Shown: positions 22,023-29,015 of the stretch, one piece after another
How positions within the stretch are numbered: position 1 is the stretch's first letter
How the letters are laid out: the number at the start of each line of letters is the position of its first letter
Source of the DNA: Microbacterium lemovicicum
Lineage (GTDB): Bacteria > Actinomycetota > Actinomycetes > Actinomycetales > Microbacteriaceae
Reading direction: 5' to 3'
Length of the DNA: 64,000 bases
Assembly: GCF_003991875.1 (NCBI RefSeq)
Contig: NZ_CP031423.1
Span: forward strand, 248,001 to 312,000
Notes under the pieces: generated by a model
What the model saw: the letters and a program-made list of their open reading frames with translations, nothing else
Database searches by the model: none
Told to the model about the DNA's origin: nothing
Position numbers and translations under genes: made by a program

Positions 22023-22975
22023 GCGGCCACCGCCTCGGCGGCGGACCGCTTCTGCGCGTAGGCGGCCGCGGCCTCCCGCACCCAGGCGCCGTCCTCGTGG
22101 GCGGCGCGGCGCGCGCGCAGCCGCTCGGCGTTCATCGGTCCTCGGCCGGCCAGCACCTCCCGGAACTCGGTCCAGTCGATCTCGCTCATGTCCCACCGGC
22201 CCTCGGCCTCGTTCCAGCGCAGCTCCGGATCGGGAAGCGTGACGCCGAGCGCGGCGGCCTGCGGCACCAGCATCCCGACGAAACGCTGGCGCAGCTCGTC
22301 GTTCGAGAAGCGCTTGATCTTCCACGCCGTGGACTGCGCGGAGTTCGGGGAGTGCTCGTCGGGCGGCCCGAACATCATGAGCGAGGGCCAGTACCAGCGG
22401 TCCACGGACTCCTGCGCCATCGCCTGCTGCGCGCGGGTGCCGCGCATGAGGGTGAGCAGGATCTCGAAGCCCTGCCGCTGGTGGAAGGATTCCTCCTTGC
22501 AGATGCGCACCATCGCGCGGGCGTACGGTCCGTACGACGCCCGGCACAGGGGCACCTGGTTGCAGATGGCGGCGCCGTCGACGAGCCAGCCGATCGCCCC
22601 CATGTCGGCCCACGACGGCGTCGGGTAGTTGAAGATCGACGAGTACTTCGCCCGCCCCTCGATGAGCTGCTGCGTCATCTCCTCGCGCGTGATGCCGAGG
22701 GTCTGCGCGGCCGAGTAGAGGTAGAGCCCGTGGCCCGCCTCGTCCTGCACCTTCGCCATGAGGATGGCCTTGCGCTTCAGGCTGGGCGCGCGCGTGATCC
22801 AGTTGCCCTCAGGCTGCATGCCGATGATCTCGGAGTGGCCGTGCTGCGAGATCTGGCGCACCAGCGTGCGGCGGTAGGCATCCGGCATCCAATCCCGCGG
22901 CTCGATGCGGGAATCGGCGGCGATCAGCGCGTCGAAACGCTCCTGCGCGCGCGTGTCCTCGGTGGGGGAGGTCAT
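22019..22975 (-). CDS. paaA: Phenylacetyl-CoA epoxidase catalytic subunit PaaA
   Basis: Di-iron oxygenase subunit that epoxidises phenylacetyl-CoA. The 318-residue protein has [19 protein letters not shown], the metal-binding [17 protein letters not shown] and [16 protein letters not shown]. The start has the ribosome site AAAGGAG 7 bases upstream. A 12-bp palindrome at 22992-23003 lies in its promoter. It is the first gene of the paaABCDEG transcript. Confidence 0.96.
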   Translation of the reverse strand: MTSPTEDTRAQERFDALIAADSRIEPRDWMPDAYRRTLVRQISQHGHSEIIGMQPEGNWITRAPSLKRKAILMAKVQDEAGHGLYLYSAAQTLGITREEMTQQLIEGRAKYSSIFNYPTPSWADMGAIGWLVDGAAICNQVPLCRASYGPYARAMVRICKEESFHQRQGFEILLTLMRGTRAQQAMAQESVDRWYWPSLMMFGPPDEHSPNSAQSTAWKIKRFSNDELRQRFVGMLVPQAAALGVTLPDPELRWNEAEGRWDMSEIDWTEFREVLAGRGPMNAERLRARRAAHEDGAWVREAAAAYAQKRSAAEAVAA

Positions 22976-22991
22976 CGTCGACTCCTTTACA

Positions 22992-23003
22992 GAACGATCG
23001 TTC
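22992..23003. promoter_or_regulatory. PaaR-type operator upstream of paaA
   Basis: Perfect 12-bp palindrome GAACGATCGTTC, 17 bases before the paaA start. A near copy (11 of 12 positions) lies at 27216-27227 before paaF/paaR, with the shared flank CAGTTA or CAGTAA. The shared sequence suggests one TetR-type repressor for both transcripts. Confidence 0.75.
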
Positions 23004-23071
23004 AGTTAGTCTAGACGCGCGCCTGCGACGGGACAAGAGACCGGATGCCGCGGCATCCGCCCCCGCTCGCG

Positions 23072-23491
23072 TCAGCCGGTCTGCGGTCTGTCGGTCGCGA
23101 ACGACCGGCCGCGCACCTCGGCCACGACCTCGCCGGTCTCATCGGTCACCGTGATGTCGTAGATGCCGGTGCGGCCGCGGCGGAAGCGGCGCACCGCGTG
23201 GGCGGTGAGCACCTGTCCCGCGGTGGTCGGCTTGAGGAACGCGATGTCCGCCCCGGCCGCGACGGTCACCCGCTCGTCCTCGTTGCACGCGATCGCGAAC
23301 GCCGTGTCGGCGAGGGTGAACACCAGGCCGCCGTGGGTGAGTCCGAAGCCGTTGGTCATGTCGGGCCGGATCGGCATCGACACGATCGCGTCGCCGGGCA
23401 GGTCCTGCTCCACGACCATGCCGAGCGCGGCGGACGCGCGATCGCGGCGCATCATCGGTCGCACCGGTGGACGCCCGTCGGGGTCGGTCAT
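23072..23491 (-). CDS. paaI: Hydroxyphenylacetyl-CoA thioesterase PaaI
   Basis: Hotdog-fold thioesterase that frees CoA from dead-end (hydroxy)phenylacetyl-CoA products. The 139-residue protein carries MTNGFGLTHGGLVFTLADTA, with the catalytic Asn/His/Gly segment and Asp. Its ATG at 23491 overlaps the paaZ stop, so it is the last gene of the paaF-H-Z-I transcript. Confidence 0.92.
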   Translation of the reverse strand: MTDPDGRPPVRPMMRRDRASAALGMVVEQDLPGDAIVSMPIRPDMTNGFGLTHGGLVFTLADTAFAIACNEDERVTVAAGADIAFLKPTTAGQVLTAHAVRRFRRGRTGIYDITVTDETGEVVAEVRGRSFATDRPQTG

Positions 23492-25566
23492 GCCGGCACC
23501 GGCTCCGCGGCCTCCCACGTCTTCGCGACGAGGGTGAGCACGTCGTAGGTGGCGACGGTCTCATCGCGCTGGTTGCGGATCAGCGCGTCCCAGCGCACCT
23601 CGCCGTAGTCGTCGGTCTCGCGCGGGGTGATCTGCTTGGCCGTCAGCGTCACGCGGATGCGGTCGCCGGGGGAGACGGGCGTGACGAAGCGGAGGTCCTC
23701 GAGCCCGTAGTTGGCCAGCACCGGACCCGGATCGGGGTCGACGAACAGCCCGGCGGCCCACGACACCAGCAGGTAGCCGTGCGCCACGCGCCCGGGGAAG
23801 AAGGGGTTGGCCGCGGCGGCGGTCTCGTCCATGTGGGCGTAGAAGGTGTCGCCCGTGAACCGGGCGAAGGTCTCGATGTCGGCGAGGGCGACCTCCCGCT
23901 CGGGCGAGTCGACGCGGTCGCCGATGCGCAGGTCGCTCAGCGGCTTGCGGAACGGATGGATGCCGGCGCTCGCCGCCTCGGCGCCCGTGTGCCAGACCCC
24001 GGTGAGGGCCGTGAGCATGTCGGGGCTGCCCTGCACGGCCGTGCGCTGCATGTGGTGCAGCACGGCCCGCATGCCGCCCAGCTCCTCGCCGCCGCCCGCG
24101 CGTCCGGGACCGCCGTGCACGAGGTGCGGAACGGGGGCGCCGTGACCGGTGGAGCTGCGCGCGTCGGCGCGGTCGAGGAAGAGCATGCGGCCGTTCGAGG
24201 CCGCGGTGGCCGTCAGCAGCTCGAGGGCGACGGCGGGGTCGCCCGTGGCGACGCTCGTGACGAGCGAGCCCCCGCCTCGCGTGATGAGGTCGGCGGCCTC
24301 CGCCACCGTGGCGTAGGGGAGGAGGCTGGCGACGGGGCCGAAGGCCTCGACGTCGTGGGCGGCGGCGGTGGTCGGGTCGTCGAAGCCGATCAGCAGCGGC
24401 GCGAGGAAGGCGCCCCCGGGGGCTGCTCCGGTCGTGCCGTCAGCGCGGCGCACCTGCGGTTCGGCGAGGTCTCCGAGGAGCAGGCGACCCCCGGCATCCT
24501 GCAGCAGCCCCACGTGACGGATCACCTCGTCGCGCTGGCCACGGGAGACGAGCGGGCCCATCGTGACGCCCTCCGCCCGCGGATCGCCCAGCACCGTGCG
24601 CGCCTCGAGCAGGGTGCGGAGGGCCTCGACGACCGCATCGGCCTCGGCGGCGGGCACGATCGCCCGCCGGATGGCCGTGCACTTCTGCCCCGCCTTGGTG
24701 GTGAGCTCGACCATCAGCTGCTTCACGTAGGCGTCGAACTCGGGTGTGCCCGCGACTGCGTCGGGGCCGAGCACCGACGCGTTGATGGAGTCGGTCTCGC
24801 TCGTGAAGCGGACGTCGGGCGACACCGATGCCCGCAGCCGTCGTGCCGTGTCGGCGCTGCCCGTGAAGCCGACGAGATCGCCCAGCCGGAGCGCCTCGAG
24901 CAGGCCGGGCACGGGTCCGCTCACCAGCTGCAGCGCGCCGTCGGGCAGCAGTCCGGAATCGGCCAGCATCCGCACCCACGCCTCCGCGACGTAGCCGGTC
25001 GGAGTCGCGGGCTTGATCACCGACGGCACCCCGGCGAGGAACGCCGGCGCGAACTTCTCCAGGGCTCCCCACATCGGGAAGTTGAAGGCGTTGATCTGCA
25101 CGGCCACGCCGGTGAGGCGCGTGTAGACGTGGCGACCGAGGAACGTGCCGTCCTTCGACAGCGTCTCGATCGGGCCGTCGAGGTAGACGCGGCCGTCCGG
25201 CAGCTCCCGGCGCCCCTTCGACGAGTAGGTGAAGAGCACGCCGATGCCGCCGTCGACATCGCTCAGGGAGTCCCGACGGGTGGAGCCCGCGGTCGTCGAC
25301 AGCTCGTACAGCTCCTCCTTCCGCTCCGTCAGCGCGGTCGCCATCTGCTTGAGCAGCACGGCCCGCTGGTGGAAGGTGAGCGCGCCGAGGGTGCGCTGAC
25401 CGACCGTCCGTGCGTGGTCGAGCACGGCGGCCATGTCGATGCCGGCGGTGCTGACGCGCGTGATCGGCGCTCCCGTCGAGGCGTCCACGACGACCGCCGC
25501 ACCGGCCGGGTCGGCCGGAGTCCACCAGGAGTCGCGCAGATAGCTGGCCAGCACCTCGGTCGTCAT
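23488..25566 (-). CDS. paaZ: Bifunctional oxepin-CoA hydrolase / 3-oxo-5,6-dehydrosuberyl-CoA semialdehyde dehydrogenase PaaZ
   Basis: Opens oxepin-CoA and oxidises the resulting aldehyde. The 692-residue protein has an N-terminal aldehyde dehydrogenase domain (residues 1-520) with INAFNFPMWG, GFTGSADTARRL and catalytic Cys296 in GQKCTAIRR. The C-terminal MaoC-like hydratase domain (about 540-690) carries FYAHMDETAAAANPFFPGRV and AHGYLL. I chose the ATG at 25566, which overlaps the stop of paaH; another ATG lies 12 bases upstream. Confidence 0.94.
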   Translation of the reverse strand: MTTEVLASYLRDSWWTPADPAGAAVVVDASTGAPITRVSTAGIDMAAVLDHARTVGQRTLGALTFHQRAVLLKQMATALTERKEELYELSTTAGSTRRDSLSDVDGGIGVLFTYSSKGRRELPDGRVYLDGPIETLSKDGTFLGRHVYTRLTGVAVQINAFNFPMWGALEKFAPAFLAGVPSVIKPATPTGYVAEAWVRMLADSGLLPDGALQLVSGPVPGLLEALRLGDLVGFTGSADTARRLRASVSPDVRFTSETDSINASVLGPDAVAGTPEFDAYVKQLMVELTTKAGQKCTAIRRAIVPAAEADAVVEALRTLLEARTVLGDPRAEGVTMGPLVSRGQRDEVIRHVGLLQDAGGRLLLGDLAEPQVRRADGTTGAAPGGAFLAPLLIGFDDPTTAAAHDVEAFGPVASLLPYATVAEAADLITRGGGSLVTSVATGDPAVALELLTATAASNGRMLFLDRADARSSTGHGAPVPHLVHGGPGRAGGGEELGGMRAVLHHMQRTAVQGSPDMLTALTGVWHTGAEAASAGIHPFRKPLSDLRIGDRVDSPEREVALADIETFARFTGDTFYAHMDETAAAANPFFPGRVAHGYLLVSWAAGLFVDPDPGPVLANYGLEDLRFVTPVSPGDRIRVTLTAKQITPRETDDYGEVRWDALIRNQRDETVATYDVLTLVAKTWEAAEPVPA

Positions 25567-26435
25567 TCTTCGCTCCATTCGTAGAAGCCGGATCCGCTCT
25601 TGCGGCCCAGCCGGCCCTCAGCGACCATGCGGCGCAGCAGCGCGGGCGCGGCGAAGCGCTCGCCGTAGGCCGCCTCGAGCTCCTCCGCGATGCCGAGACG
25701 CACGTCGAGTCCGACGATGTCGGTCGTGCGCAGCGGGCCCACCGGATGCCGGTAGCCGAGCTCCATGGCCCGGTCGATGTCGGCCGCCGACGCGATGCCC
25801 TCCTCCAGCATCCGGATCGCCTCGAGCCCGAGCGCGACCCCGAGGCGGCTGGAGGCGAAGCCGGGGGTGTCGCGCACCACGATCGCGTGCTTGCCGAGAG
25901 CGGCCACCCACTCCTCGGCCCGCGCGACGAGGTCGGCCCTGGTGGACGTGCCGACCACCACCTCGACGAGCTGCGACGCCGGCACGGGGTTGAAGAAGTG
26001 CAGCCCCAGGAAGCGCTCCGGATGCTGCAGCTCGAGCCCGAGCGCATCGATCGAGATAGAGGAGGTGTTGGTGGCCAGCGCCGCGTCGCCGTCGAGCACG
26101 TCCTCGACCCGCCGCAGGCCGTCGAGCTTGATGACGCGGTCCTCGGGCAGCGCCTCGACGACGAGCGTTCGACCGGCGAAGGCGCCGACGTCGGTGCCGA
26201 CGTGCACCGCGGCCGCGAACGCCTCGGCAGCGGCATCCGTCGCACCCCTCGCGACGGAGCGCTCGATCGACGCGAGGATGCGGGAGCGAGCGGATGCCGC
26301 AGCCTCCGCATCGCGCTCGACCACCGCGACGTCCGACCCCGCGAGGAGGAACGCGTGGGCGATGCCGGACCCCATGCGGCCGCCGCCGAGCACGCCGACA
26401 CGGGCGGGAGGGCGAGGGGGATCGGTCGTGGTCAC
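25563..26435 (-). CDS. paaH: 3-hydroxyacyl-CoA dehydrogenase (PaaH type)
   Basis: NAD-dependent oxidation of 3-hydroxyadipyl-CoA to 3-oxoadipyl-CoA. The 290-residue protein has the Rossmann motif GVLGGGRMGSGIAHAF, the catalytic LGLHFFNPVP with its His, and the C-terminal dimer domain RHPVGPLRTTDIVGLDV and SGSGFYEW. The GTG start overlaps the paaF stop and the stop overlaps the paaZ start. 3-hydroxybutyryl-CoA dehydrogenases look alike; the assignment to phenylacetate rests on context. Confidence 0.88.
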   Translation of the reverse strand: MTTTDPPRPPARVGVLGGGRMGSGIAHAFLLAGSDVAVVERDAEAAASARSRILASIERSVARGATDAAAEAFAAAVHVGTDVGAFAGRTLVVEALPEDRVIKLDGLRRVEDVLDGDAALATNTSSISIDALGLELQHPERFLGLHFFNPVPASQLVEVVVGTSTRADLVARAEEWVAALGKHAIVVRDTPGFASSRLGVALGLEAIRMLEEGIASAADIDRAMELGYRHPVGPLRTTDIVGLDVRLGIAEELEAAYGERFAAPALLRRMVAEGRLGRKSGSGFYEWSEE

Positions 26436-27175
26436 GGGCGTGTCCGTTCGAGGAAGGCGGTCATGCGGGCGTGCTTCTCGGGCCGCTCGAACAGCTCGGC
26501 CTGGAGCTCGAGCTCGAGGTCGGGGTGCGCGGCGGCCGGCGCACGGAGGGCGGTCTTGGTGTGCCGGGTGGCGAGGGGGTCGGCGCGCGCGATGCGGTCG
26601 GCGATGGCGTGCGCCGCGTCGAGGAGCCGATCGGCGGGATGGACGGCCGTGATCAGTCCCCACGCCAGAGCCTCCTCGGCGTCGAGGATGCGCCCGGTGA
26701 GGAGCATGTCGGCGGCGCGGGCGGCGCCCACGAGCTCCGGCAGCAGCCAGGTGGCCCCGGCCGCCGCGATGATGCCCAGGCCGGTCTCGGGATTTCCGAT
26801 GCGCAGGTCGGGTGCGGCGATGCGCACGTCGGCGGCGTACGCGAGCTCGGCGCCGCCGCCCAGCGCGTAGCCTTGGATCGCGGCGATCACGGGCATCGGC
26901 AGATCCTGGATGCGACGGAACACCGTGGTGTTGATGCCGCGGCGGGCGTCGTCCGCGGTGCGGTCGCGCAGCTGCCGGATGTCGGCTCCCGAGGCGAAGA
27001 CGCGGCCGGCCCCGGTGAGGATCAGGGTCCGCGGGTCCGCCTCCAGCTCTGCGCACAGCGCGTGGAGCGCGTCGACGATCCCCAGGTCGATGGCGTTGCG
27101 CGTCGCGGGGCGATCGAGGGTGGCGACGACGCGGTCGCTCCGCCGGTCGATGCGGAGCGCGGCATCCGTCGACAT
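26432..27175 (-). CDS. paaF: Enoyl-CoA hydratase (PaaF type)
   Basis: Hydrates 2,3-dehydroadipyl-CoA in the beta-oxidation part of phenylacetate breakdown. The 247-residue crotonase-family protein has FASGADIRQL and GYALGGGAELAYAADV (oxyanion hole) and GNPETGLGIIAAAGAT with the catalytic Glu. I chose the ATG at 27175 because GGAAGGA stands 6 bases upstream; two earlier ATGs lack such a site. It is the first gene of the paaF-H-Z-I transcript. Confidence 0.86.
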   Translation of the reverse strand: MSTDAALRIDRRSDRVVATLDRPATRNAIDLGIVDALHALCAELEADPRTLILTGAGRVFASGADIRQLRDRTADDARRGINTTVFRRIQDLPMPVIAAIQGYALGGGAELAYAADVRIAAPDLRIGNPETGLGIIAAAGATWLLPELVGAARAADMLLTGRILDAEEALAWGLITAVHPADRLLDAAHAIADRIARADPLATRHTKTALRAPAAAHPDLELELQAELFERPEKHARMTAFLERTRP

Positions 27176-27215
27176 CGTCCGTCCTTCCCGGCCCTGCATG
27201 GCATGCATCTTTGCA

Positions 27216-27227
27216 GACCGATCGTTC
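27216..27227. promoter_or_regulatory. PaaR-type operator in the paaF/paaR divergent promoter
   Basis: GACCGATCGTTC followed by CAGTAA, one mismatch from the perfect palindrome before paaA. It lies between the divergent paaF and paaR starts, so it can control both catabolic transcripts and perhaps paaR itself. Confidence 0.75.
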
Positions 27228-27281
27228 AGTAATCATGTCAGGCCGGCGGAGGCGCGGCAAGGTGGCGGGACCCGCGGGTGC

Positions 27282-27287
27282 CACACT
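27282..27287 (+). promoter_or_regulatory. Leaderless-type -10 of paaR (CACACT)
   Basis: CACACT, 6 bases, then the ATG at 27294, with no ribosome site. The hexamer departs from TANNCT at its first base. Confidence 0.4.
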
Positions 27288-27293
27288 GGGGGC

Positions 27294-27911
27294 ATGACCT
27301 CCGCGCCCGCGTCGACGCGCCGCGGCCGCCCCGGCCACGACCGCGCGCAGGTGCTCGCCGTCGCGGTCGCGCTCTTCAACGAGCAGGGCTTCGACGCCAC
27401 GTCGGTCGCCGACCTGACCGGACGCCTGGGGCTCACGAAATCCGCGCTGTACCACCACTTCCCGTCCAAGGACGCCCTGCTCCAGGTCGCGCTCGACGAA
27501 GCCCTCGACGCTCTCGAGGCAGTGCTGCGCGACGCCGAGTCCGACGCCGGCGATGCCGCGCAGCGCCTGCGGGTCATCGTCCGCGGCGCCGTCTCCGTGC
27601 TGACCGACAAGCTCCCGTACGTCACCCTGCTGCTGCGCGTTCGCGGCAACAGCGACGTCGAGCGCGCGGCCCTCGCTCGTCGGCGCTCGTTCGACCAGGC
27701 CGTGTCGCACCTCGTGCACGTCGCCCAGGACGAGGGGATGCTGCGCCCCGACGTCGACGCCGCCGTGGCGACGAGGCTCATCTTCGGCATGATCAACTCC
27801 CTCGTCGAGTGGTACCGGCCGGGGGGCGCCGTCGACGCCGACGAGCTCGGCGAGGACGTCCTGCGCATGGTGCTCAAGGGTCTGCAGGCCGACTCCGCGC
27901 CCCGACCCTGA
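27294..27911 (+). CDS. paaR: TetR family repressor, probable PaaR
   Basis: A 205-residue regulator with an N-terminal HTH: HDRAQVLAVAVALFNEQGFD, SVADLTGRLGLTKSALYHHF and PSKDALLQVAL. The ligand-binding C-terminal domain is helical. It is divergent from paaF and adjoins the shared palindrome, so it most likely represses the paa genes and responds to phenylacetyl-CoA. The ligand is inferred from PaaR homologues, not seen here. Confidence 0.82.
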   Translation: MTSAPASTRRGRPGHDRAQVLAVAVALFNEQGFDATSVADLTGRLGLTKSALYHHFPSKDALLQVALDEALDALEAVLRDAESDAGDAAQRLRVIVRGAVSVLTDKLPYVTLLLRVRGNSDVERAALARRRSFDQAVSHLVHVAQDEGMLRPDVDAAVATRLIFGMINSLVEWYRPGGAVDADELGEDVLRMVLKGLQADSAPRP

Positions 27912-27952
27912 CCTCGGGGCGCGCCGGAACGGGCGCTCGCAGGACCGCCGCT

Positions 27953-27958
27953 TAGCCT
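27953..27958 (+). promoter_or_regulatory. Leaderless-type -10 (TAGCCT)
   Basis: TAGCCT, 6 bases, then the GTG at 27965. Confidence 0.5.
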
Positions 27959-27964
27959 GGAGGG

Positions 27965-28690
27965 GTGACTGCTCCGACCACCCGCACGCGACGCTCGAAG
28001 GCGGTGTACCGACGCCGGCGCATCATCCTCCTGCTCGCGGTGCTCGCCGCCGTCGCGCTGGTGTGGGTGCTCGTCGCGCAGCCCTGGCGCGGCAACGCGC
28101 AGCCCACGGATGCCGCGGTGCCCGCGGCATCCGCTTCGCCGTCGGCGTCACCGACCGAGGAGCCCGTGCCCGACGAGGCGCCGGTCGCCTCCCCGACGCC
28201 GTCGGAGAAGCCCGTGGATGCCGCGGCCTCCGCATCACCGGCTCCGAGCCCTTCCTCCTCGGCCACGGCCACTCCGGCACCCGCGCCGTGCCGGGCAGCG
28301 GATGTGACCGTGCAGGCGCGCACCGATCAGGACACGTACGCGGCCGGCCAGAACCCGCAGCTGTCGATCACCCTGACCAACGACAGCGCCGTCGGCTGCA
28401 CGATGAACGTCGGCACGACGACGCAGAAGTTCACCGTCACGAGCGGCGAAGACGTGTGGTGGCGCTCGACGGACTGCCAGACCGAGCCCAGCGACATGGT
28501 CGTGCTGATCGCGCCCGGCCAGTCCGTCTCCAGCGCGACCCCGCTCGTGTGGGACCGCACGCGCTCCTCGGTCTCGTCCTGCGATGCGACGGATCGCCAG
28601 CGCGCCCCGGGGGGCGGGGCGTCGTACTTCCTGTCGGTCGAGATCGGCGGCGTCGCGTCGTCCGATCCGGCGCAGATGCTGCTGTACTGA
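27965..28690 (+). CDS. Membrane-anchored DUF4232-like protein
   Basis: A 241-residue protein with a basic N-terminus, one membrane helix at about 20-40 and a low-complexity Ala/Ser/Pro/Thr linker (residues 45-105). The beta-sandwich C-terminal domain has four cysteines (PCRAADVTV, GCTMNV, TDCQTEP, SSCDAT). The domain layout resembles DUF4232 or related surface proteins of actinobacteria. The function is unknown. The linker codes GAT GCC GCG and GCA TCC repeatedly, creating the GGATGC/GCATCC motif. Confidence 0.65.
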   Translation: MTAPTTRTRRSKAVYRRRRIILLLAVLAAVALVWVLVAQPWRGNAQPTDAAVPAASASPSASPTEEPVPDEAPVASPTPSEKPVDAAASASPAPSPSSSATATPAPAPCRAADVTVQARTDQDTYAAGQNPQLSITLTNDSAVGCTMNVGTTTQKFTVTSGEDVWWRSTDCQTEPSDMVVLIAPGQSVSSATPLVWDRTRSSVSSCDATDRQRAPGGGASYFLSVEIGGVASSDPAQMLLY

Positions 28691-28727
28691 CACCGCTCCC
28701 ACACAAACCGAGGGGCCGACGGGATTT

Positions 28728-28747
28728 TGTCCCCCGAAGAGGGGACA
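28728..28747. terminator. Short hairpin after the DUF4232-like gene
   Basis: TGTCCCC and GGGGACA form a perfect 7-bp stem around a 6-base loop, 38 bases after the stop. It is either the terminator of the upstream gene or an element upstream of the small RNA promoter. The TTTT run lies on its 5' side, so a plus-strand terminator is not classical. Confidence 0.35.
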
Positions 28748-28755
28748 GACGAGAT

Positions 28756-28784
28756 TTGACCGGCCGCTTAGCATTGAGCTAGCT
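28756..28784 (+). promoter_or_regulatory. Candidate promoter of a small RNA
   Basis: TTGACC (28756-28761), a 17-base spacer and CTAGCT (28779-28784). The -35 is near consensus; the -10 is weak. It points towards the hairpin pair and terminator downstream, with no open frame between. Confidence 0.4.
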
Positions 28785-28789
28785 CCCAA

Positions 28790-28920
28790 ATGACTCGTCG
28801 CTTCCCCCAGTAGCGATTCCGGACCTCGTCCCCAGCGAACCGGTACGAATCACGCGGAGAGCCCTGGGCCCTCTCGAATCATCCGCCGCGCAGCGGGGGA
28901 ATCGAGAGGGCCCTGTGTCT
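28790..28920 (+). ncRNA. Candidate small RNA with two C-rich loops (6C-like)
   Basis: Non-coding segment between a + gene and a - gene. Hairpin 1 (28798-28816) is TCGCT/AGCGA with loop TCCCCCAGT. Hairpin 2 (28815-28851) pairs GATTCCGG with CCGG and GAATC across a 3-base bulge, then closes TCG/CGA around loop TCCCCAG. A strong stem (28866-28877 with 28902-28913, GGGCCCTCTCGA) then ends in TGTGTCTTT. Twin hairpins with C-rich loops before a terminator recall the actinobacterial 6C RNA, although these loops have five and four C residues rather than six. The start point is approximate. Confidence 0.45.
28866..28920 (+). terminator. Terminator of the candidate small RNA
   Basis: A 12-bp perfect stem, GGGCCCTCTCGA with TCGAGAGGGCCC, whose interior is itself GC-paired. 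It is followed by a T-rich stretch (TGTGTCTTT). Confidence 0.6.
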
Positions 28921-28970
28921 TTCCCGGCACATGCTCGCGCGACCGCTCGGAGCATCGCCGCCGCGGACGA

Positions 28971-29004
28971 CGAGGGCCCGCCGACGGATGCCGGCGGGCC
29001 CTCG
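28971..29004 (-). terminator. Terminator of the permease gene
   Basis: CGAGGGCCCGCCG and CGGCGGGCCCTCG form a perfect 13-bp stem around an 8-base loop, 11 bases past the stop of the minus-strand permease. Confidence 0.65.
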
Positions 29005-29015
29005 TGTGCGATCCG

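Noticed and set aside
23072-23491. PaaI as a general YbgC-type thioesterase unrelated to paa
   Set aside because: Its ATG overlaps the paaZ stop and it carries the PaaI-type THGG/LADTA segment, so it belongs to the pathway.
28790-28920. Calling the small RNA a true 6C RNA
   Set aside because: The loops hold five and four C residues rather than six or more, and I cannot run the covariance model. I kept it as 6C-like only.
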